DNA from: Parasediminibacterium sp051861445
GTDB taxonomy: Bacteria > Bacteroidota > Bacteroidia > Chitinophagales > Chitinophagaceae
Direction: 5' to 3'
DNA: 64,000 nt
Assembly (NCBI GenBank): GCA_051861445.1
Contig: JBHYCS010000020.1
Location: 30,729 to 94,728 of the forward strand
The translations under genes and the position numbers were made by a program. This document shows positions 47,101 through 55,593 of the stretch, piece by piece; the first letter of the stretch is position 1; each line of letters starts with the position of its first letter. The notes beneath the pieces were generated by a model. It was not told where the DNA came from, searched no databases, and saw only the letters and a program-made list of their open reading frames with translations.

Positions 47101-47140
47101 GTCGCACTCTTGTACTTTTTGTACATTATTCAACAAAAAA
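47101..47140 (-). repeat. Two-block dispersed repeat, copy A
   Basis: Read on the minus strand: TTTTTTGTTGAATAA, ten unrelated bases, then GTACAAGAGTGCGAC. The same two blocks in the same order, with a nine-base spacer, occur on the plus strand at 63941-63979. This copy is upstream of dnaE and is continued by a short GC-richer stretch (GCAACGGCGGCTGAATAG on the minus strand). No other copy was noticed in the window. Confidence 0.7.
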
Positions 47141-47319
47141 CGCAATTTAAACACATCCAATTTCTGCTATTAATAGTCAAAAGTTGAGCCTACGAATATC
47201 TGTAACAAAAGCCTTTTTTTGTATGCCCACTTATCCACAAATTAGTAGCTTTAAAAAGAATTGTAAAAAGTTGTACAGTAATTTGGGTAAAACAAAGTAG
47301 GAAAGTTATTTTGCAGCTA

Positions 47320-48015
47320 ATGATAAAAACTTTTCAATTATTTACCACCATTATTGGGCTTGTTGCATTGTTGGCAAGTTGTAAATCGTTGCGTAAAATT
47401 ACCACTAAAGACGGCTCTTCAACAACAGCAGCTACCAAAAAGAAAACTGCAAAAAAGCCAGAGTTTATCGATGGAATTGAGGTAAAACCTGGCAGCGTAA
47501 TTACCTCTAAACATAAAACAAGTGGACTTAAAAAAACATCAACCGAATATGCAAAAGTAGATAGTAGAACTAGCAATATTGAAAAAGCCGATTGGTTGCA
47601 ATTAAAATATGCAATTGTTATCAATACCAATGTAGAAACTTTAAATAATTTACCCTTATTAGCAAGAATTGATGAATGGTGGGGAACAAGATATTGCTTA
47701 GGTGGAAGCACCAAGAACTGCATTGATTGTTCTGCGTTTTCAGTAGAAATTATGAAAAATGTTTATGGAATTCAATTGCCAAGAACAGCTCAAGAACAAT
47801 TTAACAACAGCGAAAAAATTTCTATTGACGATTTAAAAGAAGGCGATTTAGTATTTTTTCAAACATCAGGTAGAGCAATTTCACACGTAGGAATTTATGT
47901 AGCCAATAATAAATTTGTTCATGCCTCTACGAGTGGAGGCGTTACCATTACAGATATGGACGATAAATATTGGAAAGCTAGATATAAAGGTGCAGGAAGA
48001 GTTCGAAAATTATAA
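47320..48015 (+). CDS. NlpC/P60 (C40) cell-wall hydrolase lipoprotein
   Basis: A 231-residue lipoprotein with a C-terminal NlpC/P60 cysteine peptidase domain, expected to cut peptidoglycan stem peptides. Start: ATG at 47320, which gives a clean lipoprotein signal MIKTFQLFTT..LLASC (Cys21); a TTG 9 bases upstream is unlikely. Residues 22-90 are a Lys/Thr-rich linker. The catalytic Cys137 is in NCIDCSAF, His189 in ISHVGIYV and a third polar residue near His201 (FVHAST). Divergent from dnaE with a 276-base gap that holds the repeat at 47101-47140 and a small TGTAC/GTACA inverted repeat. Confidence 0.9.
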   Translation: MIKTFQLFTTIIGLVALLASCKSLRKITTKDGSSTTAATKKKTAKKPEFIDGIEVKPGSVITSKHKTSGLKKTSTEYAKVDSRTSNIEKADWLQLKYAIVINTNVETLNNLPLLARIDEWWGTRYCLGGSTKNCIDCSAFSVEIMKNVYGIQLPRTAQEQFNNSEKISIDDLKEGDLVFFQTSGRAISHVGIYVANNKFVHASTSGGVTITDMDDKYWKARYKGAGRVRKL

Positions 48016-48038
48016 AATTTACCACAGCAAATCCGTCT

Positions 48039-48395
48039 ATGCTATCTATTTACCTCAATAACGTTACTTTTTTTGCTTACCATGGTTTGTACGATTTTGA
48101 AAAACTAAACGGTAATTATTTTGAGGTAAATGCAGAAATAAAATATATACCTGCACAATTTGTTCAAGAAATAGAACAAACCATTAATTATGCTGAGGTT
48201 TTTGAACTCATTCAACAGCGTATGCAAATTGCAACTCCTTTATTAGAAACAATTGTAATGGATATTGCAGAAAAAATTTTGGCACAATTTTCTTTAGCTC
48301 AAGAAGTATCTGTTCATCTAAAAAAAATCAATCCACCAATACCCAATTTTAATGGTTCAGTAGCGGTATCTTATTTTCTTAAAAGAAATCTATAA
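48039..48395 (+). CDS. folB: Dihydroneopterin aldolase
   Basis: A 118-residue FolB, the tunnelling-fold enzyme that converts 7,8-dihydroneopterin to 6-hydroxymethyl-dihydropterin and glycolaldehyde in folate synthesis. N-terminal block NNVTFFAYHGLYDFEKLNGNYF with the conserved Glu and Tyr/His region, the NYAEVFELI segment, and the C-terminal HLKKINPPI carrying the catalytic Lys. Full normal length. It lies 23 bases after the NlpC/P60 gene and 6 bases before the next gene, thus in one operon. Confidence 0.93.
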   Translation: MLSIYLNNVTFFAYHGLYDFEKLNGNYFEVNAEIKYIPAQFVQEIEQTINYAEVFELIQQRMQIATPLLETIVMDIAEKILAQFSLAQEVSVHLKKINPPIPNFNGSVAVSYFLKRNL

Positions 48396-48401
48396 ACATA
48401 T

Positions 48402-49154
48402 ATGAAAGCATTCGTTTTTATCTGCTTAAGTTTTTGTTTTTGCAGTTTGCAAGCACAAGAATCGTTGGTTTTGCTAAAAGAAGCCGAAAATTTAGAACGT
48501 TCATTAAAAGAAAATGAAGCATTAGACAAATACAAACAAGTATTAACGCTTGAACCAAATAATGTAAAAGCATTGGTAAAAGCTGCAGAATTAAGTTGTG
48601 CTATCGGTGCAAGAATAGAAAATAAAAATGATAAACGTTTACAATACGAATCTGCTTTGGCTTTTGCAAAAAGGGCTATTTCTAGTGATGTAAATAATGC
48701 TGATGCTAATTATGCAATGGCAATGGCAAGTGGTAAAATGACTGAAATCGAAACTGAAAACAAAAAAATTGTAGCCTTTGTAAAAGATACAAAGTTGTTT
48801 GCAGATAAGGCTTTAGCCATTAATCCAAATCATGGAAAAGCAAACTTTACATTGGGTAGATGGCATTACGAAATGGTAAACTTAGCTGGTTATAAAAAAA
48901 CAGCTGTAAAATTATTGTATGGTGGTTTGCCTGCTGCTGAATTAGACAGTGCCATCATTTATATGGAAAAATGTAAGCAATACGAGCCTTATTTTATGTT
49001 GAACTATTATTATTTGAATAAGGCATATAAAGAAAATAATAGACCTGCAAAACAAATTGAAGTGTTGAGCAAAATGAGCAAATTGCCTGTTAGAACAGCC
49101 GATGATGCAACAATGAAGGCAGAAGCAGTAAAAGAATTGCAAAGTTTGCAATAG
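48402..49154 (+). CDS. Exported TPR-like protein
   Basis: A 250-residue secreted protein with a signal peptide (residues 1-18, FCSLQAQ) and a helical body of tetratricopeptide-like repeats: NEALDKYKQVLTLEPNNVKA (about 38-57), RAISSDVNNADANYAMAMAS (about 91-110), ALAINPNHGKANFTLGRWHYE (about 137-157) and the final MEKCKQYEPYFMLNYYYLNKAYKE. Probably periplasmic and a protein-protein interaction scaffold; the partner is unknown. It follows folB by 6 bases and precedes the flavoprotein gene by 15 bases. Confidence 0.78.
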   Translation: MKAFVFICLSFCFCSLQAQESLVLLKEAENLERSLKENEALDKYKQVLTLEPNNVKALVKAAELSCAIGARIENKNDKRLQYESALAFAKRAISSDVNNADANYAMAMASGKMTEIETENKKIVAFVKDTKLFADKALAINPNHGKANFTLGRWHYEMVNLAGYKKTAVKLLYGGLPAAELDSAIIYMEKCKQYEPYFMLNYYYLNKAYKENNRPAKQIEVLSKMSKLPVRTADDATMKAEAVKELQSLQ

Positions 49155-49169
49155 CACAAAATCCATCAA

Positions 49170-50402
49170 GTGATTACAAGACACATTCAAACAAAAGTAT
49201 GTATAATTGGTGCTGGACCAGCCGGTGCTACAACTTCTATATTCTTAAGTAAATTAAACGTTGAACATGTAATTGTAGATGCGGCTACTTTTCCACGAAC
49301 AAAAGTTTGTGGTGATGGATTGGATTGTGTTACTGTAAGAATGCTGAATCATATTGATAAAAATATTGTAGCCGAAGAATTGCCTTTGCATGAACATTTT
49401 TTACCTTCTTGGGGAATTCGTTCTATAAAACCAAGTGGAAAAAATATTGATTTCTCTTTAAAGCCTACCAATAATTCTACCAATCAAAATTGTCCATTTT
49501 TTGTATCGAAACGATTTCATTTCGATGCTTTTTTAGTAAATAAAATCGATGCCAATTTTGCCACATTTAAACAAAAAACAACTGTAAACACTATTGTAAA
49601 AGAAGGCGATACTTGGAAATTGTATGCTACTGACGATCAAGGAGATTTATTAATTGAATGCAAAATGCTAGTTGGTGCAGATGGCGATCATTCTGTTGTT
49701 TTGAAACATTTGGGTGAAAGAAAAATAAATAGGCAACATTATGCAGGTTCTGTTCGTCAATATTTTACCAATGTACAAGGTTTGCATCCAGATAATTTAT
49801 TAGAGTTTTATTTTCCCAAAAATATTCCTATGAGTTATTTCTGGATTTTTCCGATGGCTAATGGAGAGTGTAATGTAGGATATGGAGTATTAAGTGAAAT
49901 TGCTGCAAAACAAAAAATAAATGTTAAACAGGTTTTTACCGATATCATTGAAAACGACAAAGCTGTAGCAGCAAGATTTGCTCATGCAAAAGCAATAGAA
50001 CCTATGCAAGGTTGGGGTTTGCCATTGGCATCGAGAAAAAGAAAAGTAGTAGGTGATGGTTGGTTATTGGTTGGTGATGCTGCATCTATGATTACACCAA
50101 GTAATGGTGAAGGAATTGGCAACGGCATGAAAACTGGATATTTTGCTGCACACTTTATTAAAAAAGCGATTGATAATAACCGATTTTCCGAAACCGATTT
50201 TGCCAATTATAGCACATCTATTTTTAAAAGTTTGGAAGGAGAAATTAAATCGCATCAATTCTATTTAAAACATCCAAGTTTAAGTAATTGGGTAATGAAT
50301 AATTTGGTGCAAGACAATTTTTTGCATCATTATGTGATTAAAAAAGTAATGAGAGGGTGGGTAAATACGGCTTATAACAAAACAATTCAAATTAATTATT
50401 AA
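49170..50402 (+). CDS. Geranylgeranyl-reductase-like FAD oxidoreductase
   Basis: A 410-residue FAD-dependent oxidoreductase of the geranylgeranyl reductase / p-hydroxybenzoate hydroxylase-like family. The N-terminal dinucleotide-binding GAGPAGATTS (about residues 13-22) is followed by the family motif FPRTKVCGDGLD, and the second FAD motif GWLLVGDAASMITPSNGEGIGNG (about 294-316) is intact. Enzymes of this group saturate isoprenoid chains or oxidise or reduce lipid-like substrates. GTG at 49170 is the likely start because the Rossmann fold begins just after it. It precedes the acyl-CoA-binding protein by 11 bases, hinting at a lipid-related substrate. Confidence 0.85.
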   Translation: MITRHIQTKVCIIGAGPAGATTSIFLSKLNVEHVIVDAATFPRTKVCGDGLDCVTVRMLNHIDKNIVAEELPLHEHFLPSWGIRSIKPSGKNIDFSLKPTNNSTNQNCPFFVSKRFHFDAFLVNKIDANFATFKQKTTVNTIVKEGDTWKLYATDDQGDLLIECKMLVGADGDHSVVLKHLGERKINRQHYAGSVRQYFTNVQGLHPDNLLEFYFPKNIPMSYFWIFPMANGECNVGYGVLSEIAAKQKINVKQVFTDIIENDKAVAARFAHAKAIEPMQGWGLPLASRKRKVVGDGWLLVGDAASMITPSNGEGIGNGMKTGYFAAHFIKKAIDNNRFSETDFANYSTSIFKSLEGEIKSHQFYLKHPSLSNWVMNNLVQDNFLHHYVIKKVMRGWVNTAYNKTIQINY

Positions 50403-50413
50403 ATACAAAACCA

Positions 50414-50671
50414 ATGAGTTTAGAACAACAATTTTTAGAAGCTGTGGCAAACAGTAAAACGCTTACAGAAAAGCCATCTAACGATATTTTATTACAATTG
50501 TATTCGCTGTACAAACAGGCTACTGAAGGCGATACTACAGAAAGTGGTCCATCAAATCCTTTCGATTTTGTAGCAAAATTTAAACACGAAGCTTGGGCAA
50601 AATTAAAAGGCATTACCAAAGAAAGTGCTATGGAACAATATATTCAATTGGTGGCTAGTTTAAAAGCATAA
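50414..50671 (+). CDS. Acyl-CoA-binding protein
   Basis: An 85-residue ACBP, a four-helix bundle that binds long-chain acyl-CoA in the cytoplasm. Characteristic residues are present: LQLYSLYKQATEGD (the YxLYKQATxGD motif), FDFVAKFKHEAWAKLKGITKESAMEQYI. ACBP is mainly eukaryotic but common in some Bacteroidota. Co-transcribed with the flavoprotein upstream (11-base gap). Its stop codon overlaps the possible ATG at 50671 of the next gene. Confidence 0.93.
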   Translation: MSLEQQFLEAVANSKTLTEKPSNDILLQLYSLYKQATEGDTTESGPSNPFDFVAKFKHEAWAKLKGITKESAMEQYIQLVASLKA

Positions 50672-50739
50672 TGCTTACCAGATTAAAAAGAAAATTACAT
50701 CTATTATTTATGAATGTGATTTTCTTTTTAATTTGTACC

Positions 50740-52179
50740 ATGAAAAAGTTGGTCAATTATTTATTTTGTTTGTTTTTTTGGATATTCTTGTCCAATGAAA
50801 GCATTGCACAATCTGACCGATTTATTGATTCTATCTTAAACAATCGAATTGTAAAAATTCCTGTTTATGAGCAGCCAACCATTAACAATAAAAGTTTATT
50901 GTTAAAAGTTCAGTATGCAAGAGCTTTGTATATTGATACGCCACAAATTTTCAAAGAGCTACACAATGCTGATATTTTTTCTATCGATTTGGTTTTTACC
51001 GATTTTCCTGCACAACAATCACTCAAAAACTTAAATAAAAGACGGTTTCAGTTATTACGGCAAACATTGCCTTTTCTCCAAAATCCTTATCAAATTCGTT
51101 GGAAAATTGTTCGCCAAACCAATGGAAAAGATAGGGCAAGTGCTGAAAAAATGTTGCATGGTTTTGTTATCAATTATCGCATTCCAATTACCGATTTAGA
51201 AAGAAAAAGTGAAATGGAAGAATTGGCAAAGTTTGTTCCACCTGTTGTAGAAAAACAACCTGTAAAGCCTGTGGTTATTCTTGTAAAAGAGCCAAATACA
51301 GGTATTAGAAAATGGAATAATCGGAGAATTAAAGGCGTTTTTGCCGATGCAAAAACTGTTGTATACAATTCAGAACCTACTGATTCTATCTTAAAACTAT
51401 CAACTCAACAACTTTTATACAACAATATGTTAGAGCCTTTTGAGAAAAGATATTATTCTAAAAAAGACTCACTATTTGTTTTAATCGAAAAAAGTAATGA
51501 TAAAAATGCAGTTGCAGTTATTGCTCCTAAACCTGTACCGATTAGTTTTAGAGATTCAACTATATTGAATTTTTTTAAGCAACATCAATTACCCAATACT
51601 TTAATTGTTGCCGATGTTACAGCCAGTATGACACCTTATAATGCTCAGCTATTACACATTTTGAAAGACAGTGGAACTGCTGAGTTTGTAAAATATGTGG
51701 TTTGTTTTAATGATGGAGATAGAAAATCACTTCGACTAAAAACAATAGGAGAAACAGGTGGAATTTATGGAGAACCGTTTACAAGTGTTCAGCAAGTTGG
51801 TAAATTAATGCTAGCAACAATGGATAAAGGAGATGGTGGAGATAGCCCTGAAAATCCGGTTGAAGCCATTATTAAAGGTTTACAGCAATGTTCTACTTGC
51901 GAAAATGTGGTGATGATAGCAGATAATTGGGCATTTGCAAGAGATATAGAATTGGTAAACAAAATTCAAAAACCTGTTCATGTAATTATTAGTGGAAAAG
52001 GATTGGGCGTAAATACAGATTATGCAACCATTGCTTATCGTACAAAAGGAGGATTGTATTTTTCAGATGCACCAGCTGTTACAGATTTTTCCAATTTTGA
52101 TAATAAAAAAAATATCACGATACGTGGACTTCAATATGTTGTAGATGAAAAGGGTTTTGTAACTGAATTTGCCAAATAA
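50740..52179 (+). CDS. Exported VWA-like protein
   Basis: A protein of 479 residues from ATG 50740, chosen since it opens on a signal peptide (MKKLVNYLFCLFFWIFLSNE, cleavage near SIAQ); an ATG at 50671 would add 23 residues with a second hydrophobic stretch. The C-terminal 180 residues look like a von Willebrand A-type fold: the MIDAS-like VADVTASM is at about residue 290, followed by CSTCENVVMIADNWAF and VHVIISGKGLG. The N-terminal half is beta/alpha mixed without recognised family. Likely periplasmic or outer-membrane associated. Function unknown. Confidence 0.7.
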   Translation: MKKLVNYLFCLFFWIFLSNESIAQSDRFIDSILNNRIVKIPVYEQPTINNKSLLLKVQYARALYIDTPQIFKELHNADIFSIDLVFTDFPAQQSLKNLNKRRFQLLRQTLPFLQNPYQIRWKIVRQTNGKDRASAEKMLHGFVINYRIPITDLERKSEMEELAKFVPPVVEKQPVKPVVILVKEPNTGIRKWNNRRIKGVFADAKTVVYNSEPTDSILKLSTQQLLYNNMLEPFEKRYYSKKDSLFVLIEKSNDKNAVAVIAPKPVPISFRDSTILNFFKQHQLPNTLIVADVTASMTPYNAQLLHILKDSGTAEFVKYVVCFNDGDRKSLRLKTIGETGGIYGEPFTSVQQVGKLMLATMDKGDGGDSPENPVEAIIKGLQQCSTCENVVMIADNWAFARDIELVNKIQKPVHVIISGKGLGVNTDYATIAYRTKGGLYFSDAPAVTDFSNFDNKKNITIRGLQYVVDEKGFVTEFAK

Positions 52180-52245
52180 AATTAGAAATCTTACACAATT
52201 GATAGATATTTAGAATATTTCTTTATTTTCGTTAAAATATTTAAT

Positions 52246-52698
52246 ATGAAAACTAAATGTCAGATTTACACCCTAGTAGCATTGCTTTTATTTGCATTTG
52301 TTGGATGTAAAAAAGATAGTGCATCACCTTCGTCTAATTCTAGCAAAACAAGCATTATAACCTCTAAATCTTGGAGAGTTACGAATTTAAAAGTTAGTCT
52401 TGGTTCTGTAGTATTATTAGATCAATTGCAAGGAATGCCTACATGTGAGTTAGATAATGTAATCAAATTTACAACTGCGGGAACTTATAGTGTAGAAGAA
52501 GGTGCAACAAAATGTGATCCATCTGATCCAAACATAGTAGACAATGGAACTTGGAAATTGGAATCAAATGAAACTAAATTTAATTTAGACGGTGAACAAT
52601 TAGATGTTGTTGAAATTTCTAGTAATATTATAAAATTAAAAACAACTGTTACAGAAAATGGTATAACAGCTACACTAGATATGACACTTCAACCATAA
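52246..52698 (+). CDS. Lipocalin-like small lipoprotein
   Basis: A 150-residue lipoprotein: MKTKCQIYTLVALLLFAFVG then the lipidated Cys21. After a Ser-rich linker, the mature part SKSWRVTNLKVSL.. FTTAGTYSVEEG .. GTWKLESNETKFNL .. is a beta-barrel pattern like the lipocalin-like domain widespread in Bacteroidota lipoproteins. Two Cys (TCELDN, KCDPSD) could form a disulphide. The ligand is unknown. A strong terminator follows 22 bases after the stop. Confidence 0.75.
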   Translation: MKTKCQIYTLVALLLFAFVGCKKDSASPSSNSSKTSIITSKSWRVTNLKVSLGSVVLLDQLQGMPTCELDNVIKFTTAGTYSVEEGATKCDPSDPNIVDNGTWKLESNETKFNLDGEQLDVVEISSNIIKLKTTVTENGITATLDMTLQP

Positions 52699-52720
52699 TT
52701 TATTTAAATAACTAACAATA

Positions 52721-52752
52721 AAAAAACGCCGATACATTTTTCGGCGTTTTTT
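52721..52752. terminator. Bidirectional rho-independent terminator
   Basis: Perfect 12-base stem AAAAAACGCCGA (52721-52732) / TCGGCGTTTTTT (52741-52752), loop of 8 bases, T7 tail. It separates the lipocalin-like gene from the convergent nuclease-domain gene and can serve both. Confidence 0.92.
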
Positions 52753-52781
52753 TATTTTCTAAAGTTTTCATTCTTCTAAAA

Positions 52782-53210
52782 CTAATAAAACGGAATTTCT
52801 GCTATCATGCTTATTTGTGGATGAATTTGCCAACCATAACAACTATTTCCATTTGTAATTACTAAATAAGTAGACGGTAATGCACTATTGTATTGCAAAA
52901 TTTGTTGTATCGTTTTTTCAGAAAGTGGTACATTTTGTTCTTTACATTCTACAATCATCCAAGGTTTTTCTGCCTTATAAATAATAATATCACACCTTTT
53001 TTTTAATCCATTTAATACAATTGTTTTTTCAACAGCAATTAATGAGGGTGGATATTTTTTTTCTTGTATTAAATATTGAATAAAATTTTGCCGAACCCAT
53101 TCTTCAGGTGTAATAATGAGCCATTTTTTTCTTATTTCATCAAAAATCAAATCCTTATCATTTGCTTGTTTTATCTTAAGTGCAAAAGGCGGATAATTAA
53201 CTTTTATCAT
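52782..53210 (-). CDS. HsdR N-terminal-like nuclease-fold protein
   Basis: A 142-residue stand-alone protein of the type I restriction HsdR N-terminal-like (HSDR_N_2) group. The PD-(D/E)XK nuclease core can be traced: KRCDIIIYKAEKPWMIVECKEQ contains the Asp and the E-x-K (ECK) of the active site (about residues 71-93), then the Gln-rich helix TIQQILQYN. Such orphan proteins are very common in Bacteroidota and are not linked to restriction genes; no hsdM or hsdS is present here. It may be a DNA repair or housekeeping nuclease. It is divergent from the AMP nucleosidase gene at 53283. Confidence 0.8.
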   Translation of the reverse strand: MIKVNYPPFALKIKQANDKDLIFDEIRKKWLIITPEEWVRQNFIQYLIQEKKYPPSLIAVEKTIVLNGLKKRCDIIIYKAEKPWMIVECKEQNVPLSEKTIQQILQYNSALPSTYLVITNGNSCYGWQIHPQISMIAEIPFY

Positions 53211-53282
53211 TCAATAAAAATAAAAGGTTTATTTTTATCGTTACCCATTAAATTAATTGATTTACTTAAATGATACATCTAT

Positions 53283-54053
53283 ATGAAAACGAAAGAAGAA
53301 ATTGTAAACAATTGGCTACCCAGATATACGGGTGAACAGTTAGAAAATTTTGGTAAATATATTTTACTTACCAACTTTATTAATTATGTAAATCTATTTG
53401 CTAAATGGAATAAAGTAGAAGTAATTGGAAAAGATAGACCATTTCAATGTGCTACAGCTAATGGAATTACCATCATTAATTTTGGAATGGGTAGTCCAGG
53501 TGCAGCAACAGTAATGGATTTGCTAAGTGCTATTGAACCAAAGGCAGTGTTATTTTTAGGAAAATGTGGTGGCTTGAAAAAGCGGAATAAAATTGGTGAT
53601 TTAGTATTGCCTATTGCTGCCATTAGAGGAGAAGGAACTAGCAACGATTATTTGCCGCCAGAAGTACCTGCAATGCCAGCTTTTGCTTTACAAAAAGCCA
53701 TTTCTACAACCATACGTGATTATAATACAGATTATTGGACAGGCACTGTATATACCACCAATCGTAGAGTTTGGGAACACGACGATGTATTTAAAGAGCA
53801 TTTAAAACGTGTTAGGGCTTATGCTATTGATATGGAAACGGCTACCATTTTTACAGTTGGTTTTTACAATCATATTCCAACGGGAGCGTTGTTGTTGGTG
53901 AGTGATTCTCCTATGGTTCCTGATGGTGTAAAAACAGAAGCTAGTGATAAAAAAGTAACCTCTCAGTTTGTAGATCGACATTTAAAAATTGGCATCGATT
54001 CGTTAAAACAATTAATTAATAACGGAGCCACAGTAAGACATTTAAAATTTTAA
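53283..54053 (+). CDS. amn: AMP nucleosidase
   Basis: A 256-residue AMP nucleosidase of the Bacteroidota short form, which splits AMP into adenine and ribose 5-phosphate. Fold of the nucleoside phosphorylase (PNP/UDP) family: GMGSPGAATVMDLLSAI, LGKCGGLKKRNKIGDLVLP, RGEGTSNDYLPPEVPA, AIDMETATIFTVGFYNHIP and the catalytic Asp region LLVSDSPMVPDG. The N-terminal domain of the longer E. coli Amn is absent, as expected for this group. Followed by a terminator hairpin (54072-54105). Confidence 0.93.
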   Translation: MKTKEEIVNNWLPRYTGEQLENFGKYILLTNFINYVNLFAKWNKVEVIGKDRPFQCATANGITIINFGMGSPGAATVMDLLSAIEPKAVLFLGKCGGLKKRNKIGDLVLPIAAIRGEGTSNDYLPPEVPAMPAFALQKAISTTIRDYNTDYWTGTVYTTNRRVWEHDDVFKEHLKRVRAYAIDMETATIFTVGFYNHIPTGALLLVSDSPMVPDGVKTEASDKKVTSQFVDRHLKIGIDSLKQLINNGATVRHLKF

Positions 54054-54071
54054 TTGCTCTATTTTCTCTGT

Positions 54072-54105
54072 AAAGCCTTTCAACTTAAAAATGAAGGGCT
54101 TTTTT
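54072..54105 (+). terminator. Rho-independent terminator of amn
   Basis: An 11-base stem with one G-U pair (AAAGCCTTTCA 54072-54082 / TGAAGGGCTTT 54092-54102), 9-base loop, T-run 54100-54105, located 19 bases after the amn stop. Confidence 0.85.
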
Positions 54106-54190
54106 GTTTACAACAGTCGGTTATATTGCTTCCAAAAAATTAATATTATCTTATTGTTAAGTTTTAATAACTTTATTGAAAATAATTTAA

Positions 54191-55390
54191 TTGTTATTAA
54201 AACGTATCATACTCATCTTTTGCTTACCAACCATACTTGGTTTTCAACCCATTTCTGGTCAGCAAAATCATCCACAAATCAGCATTCTTTTTTGTGGAGA
54301 TACTGTTTTATTACCCATCAACCAAACAATGATGGTACAAGAAGATGATCGTTTTACATCAGAAAGTGTTTATCGTTTTTTCAATCAAGTAAACAATAGT
54401 CAATATCAACCCTTCATTCAATCGCTTTTAAATTACAAACAACAAAATGAGTTAGAAGATTGGCTGTTTTATCAGCTAATACGTTATGCAGCAGAAGCCA
54501 TTTGTTCTAAACAAAAAAATTACCAATATTACACATTGTACAAATGGTTTTTATTATCTAAATCTGGCTATGCTTCAGCACTGAGTATTAAAAACGACCG
54601 ACTATTATTCTACGTTCAAAGCGATGAAAATATCATGAATATACCGTATCATTTTAGAAACGGTAAGCAATACGTATGTTTAAATTACCACGATTATCAA
54701 GAAATAGATTTTACTAAAGAGCAGTTTTTGCCTTTGTTAATCGATGTTCCAGAGGCAACACAGTCATTTTCTTATCGAGTAAAAAAGTTACCTAGTTTTA
54801 AGCCTGAATCTTATTCTGTAAAAAATGTACAGTTCGATTACAAGCAAAAAGCCTATCATTTTAAATTGATGGTAAATAGTCAGGTCGAAAAATTTTTTAC
54901 CAATTATCCTGTTGTTGATTTCGAAAGTTATTTTAATGTTCCAATGAGTAATGTTACGTATACATCATTAATTCCATTGCTAAAAGAACAAGTAAAAAAG
55001 ATGTCACAAGCAAAAGGCGTAGATTATTTAATGCATTTTACACGCTATGCCTTTGCTTTTGAAACCGATACGAAATTGTACGGAAAAGAAAAAAGATTAA
55101 CGCCAGAGCAAACTTTGCTTAATAATTTTAGCGATTGTGAAGATAGAGCTGCACTCTTCTTTTTCTTGGTAAAAGAAATTTACAATTTGCCTATGATTGC
55201 CATTGCTTATCCAACACATGTAACTGTTGCTGTAAAATTTGATACACCTTTGGGTAACCCTATTATGTATAATGGACAGCAATATTCAGTTTGTGAGCCA
55301 ACACCTCAAGCTAAAAATCTTAAGATTGGACAAACAATTCCTGCTCTAAAACATGCATCTTATGAGGTAGTATATGCCTACAATCCATAA
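54191..55390 (+). CDS. Exported transglutaminase-like protein
   Basis: A 399-residue protein with a signal peptide (LLKRIILIFCLPTILGFQPISGQ) after a TTG start at 54191; no ATG lies close enough to keep the signal sequence, so TTG is the likely start. The C-terminal third contains a transglutaminase-like core: Cys in NNFSDCEDRAALFFFLVKE (about residue 318) and His in AYPTHVTVAVKFD (about 342). The N-terminal half is unassigned. Probably a periplasmic enzyme of the transglutaminase/cysteine-protease superfamily or an inactive relative. It is downstream of amn but separated by that gene's terminator. Confidence 0.65.
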   Translation: MLLKRIILIFCLPTILGFQPISGQQNHPQISILFCGDTVLLPINQTMMVQEDDRFTSESVYRFFNQVNNSQYQPFIQSLLNYKQQNELEDWLFYQLIRYAAEAICSKQKNYQYYTLYKWFLLSKSGYASALSIKNDRLLFYVQSDENIMNIPYHFRNGKQYVCLNYHDYQEIDFTKEQFLPLLIDVPEATQSFSYRVKKLPSFKPESYSVKNVQFDYKQKAYHFKLMVNSQVEKFFTNYPVVDFESYFNVPMSNVTYTSLIPLLKEQVKKMSQAKGVDYLMHFTRYAFAFETDTKLYGKEKRLTPEQTLLNNFSDCEDRAALFFFLVKEIYNLPMIAIAYPTHVTVAVKFDTPLGNPIMYNGQQYSVCEPTPQAKNLKIGQTIPALKHASYEVVYAYNP

Positions 55391-55478
55391 ATTGTTTTCT
55401 GAAATACAAATAAAAAGGTGGTATCATTAGAAAACTCGATTTTCATTTTATTTAAGCGTAAAATTTATTTTGTTGTTC

Positions 55479-55534
55479 ATCTTATAGCTAGCCGTAAACT
55501 AAATAGCTATAAGATATAATTAATTTAGCTATAA
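55479..55534. promoter_or_regulatory. Inverted and direct repeats upstream of the response regulator
   Basis: ATCTTATAGCTA (55479-55490) and TAGCTATAAGAT (55504-55515) form a perfect 12-base inverted repeat with a 13-base spacer. A third copy of the half-site, TAGCTATAA at 55526-55534, is in direct orientation exactly 22 bases (two helical turns) after that at 55504-55512. They lie 60-115 bases upstream of the response regulator start. There is no T-run, so a terminator is unlikely; an operator cluster, perhaps for autoregulation, fits better. Confidence 0.55.
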
Positions 55535-55593
55535 TTTATTCGTTAACATTGTAGGTTTACTACATATATTTGGCAAATTTTTCCCTAATCATT

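Noticed and set aside
52782..53210. Type I restriction-modification system
   Set aside because: Only the HsdR N-terminal-like domain is present; there is no helicase, methylase or specificity subunit nearby.
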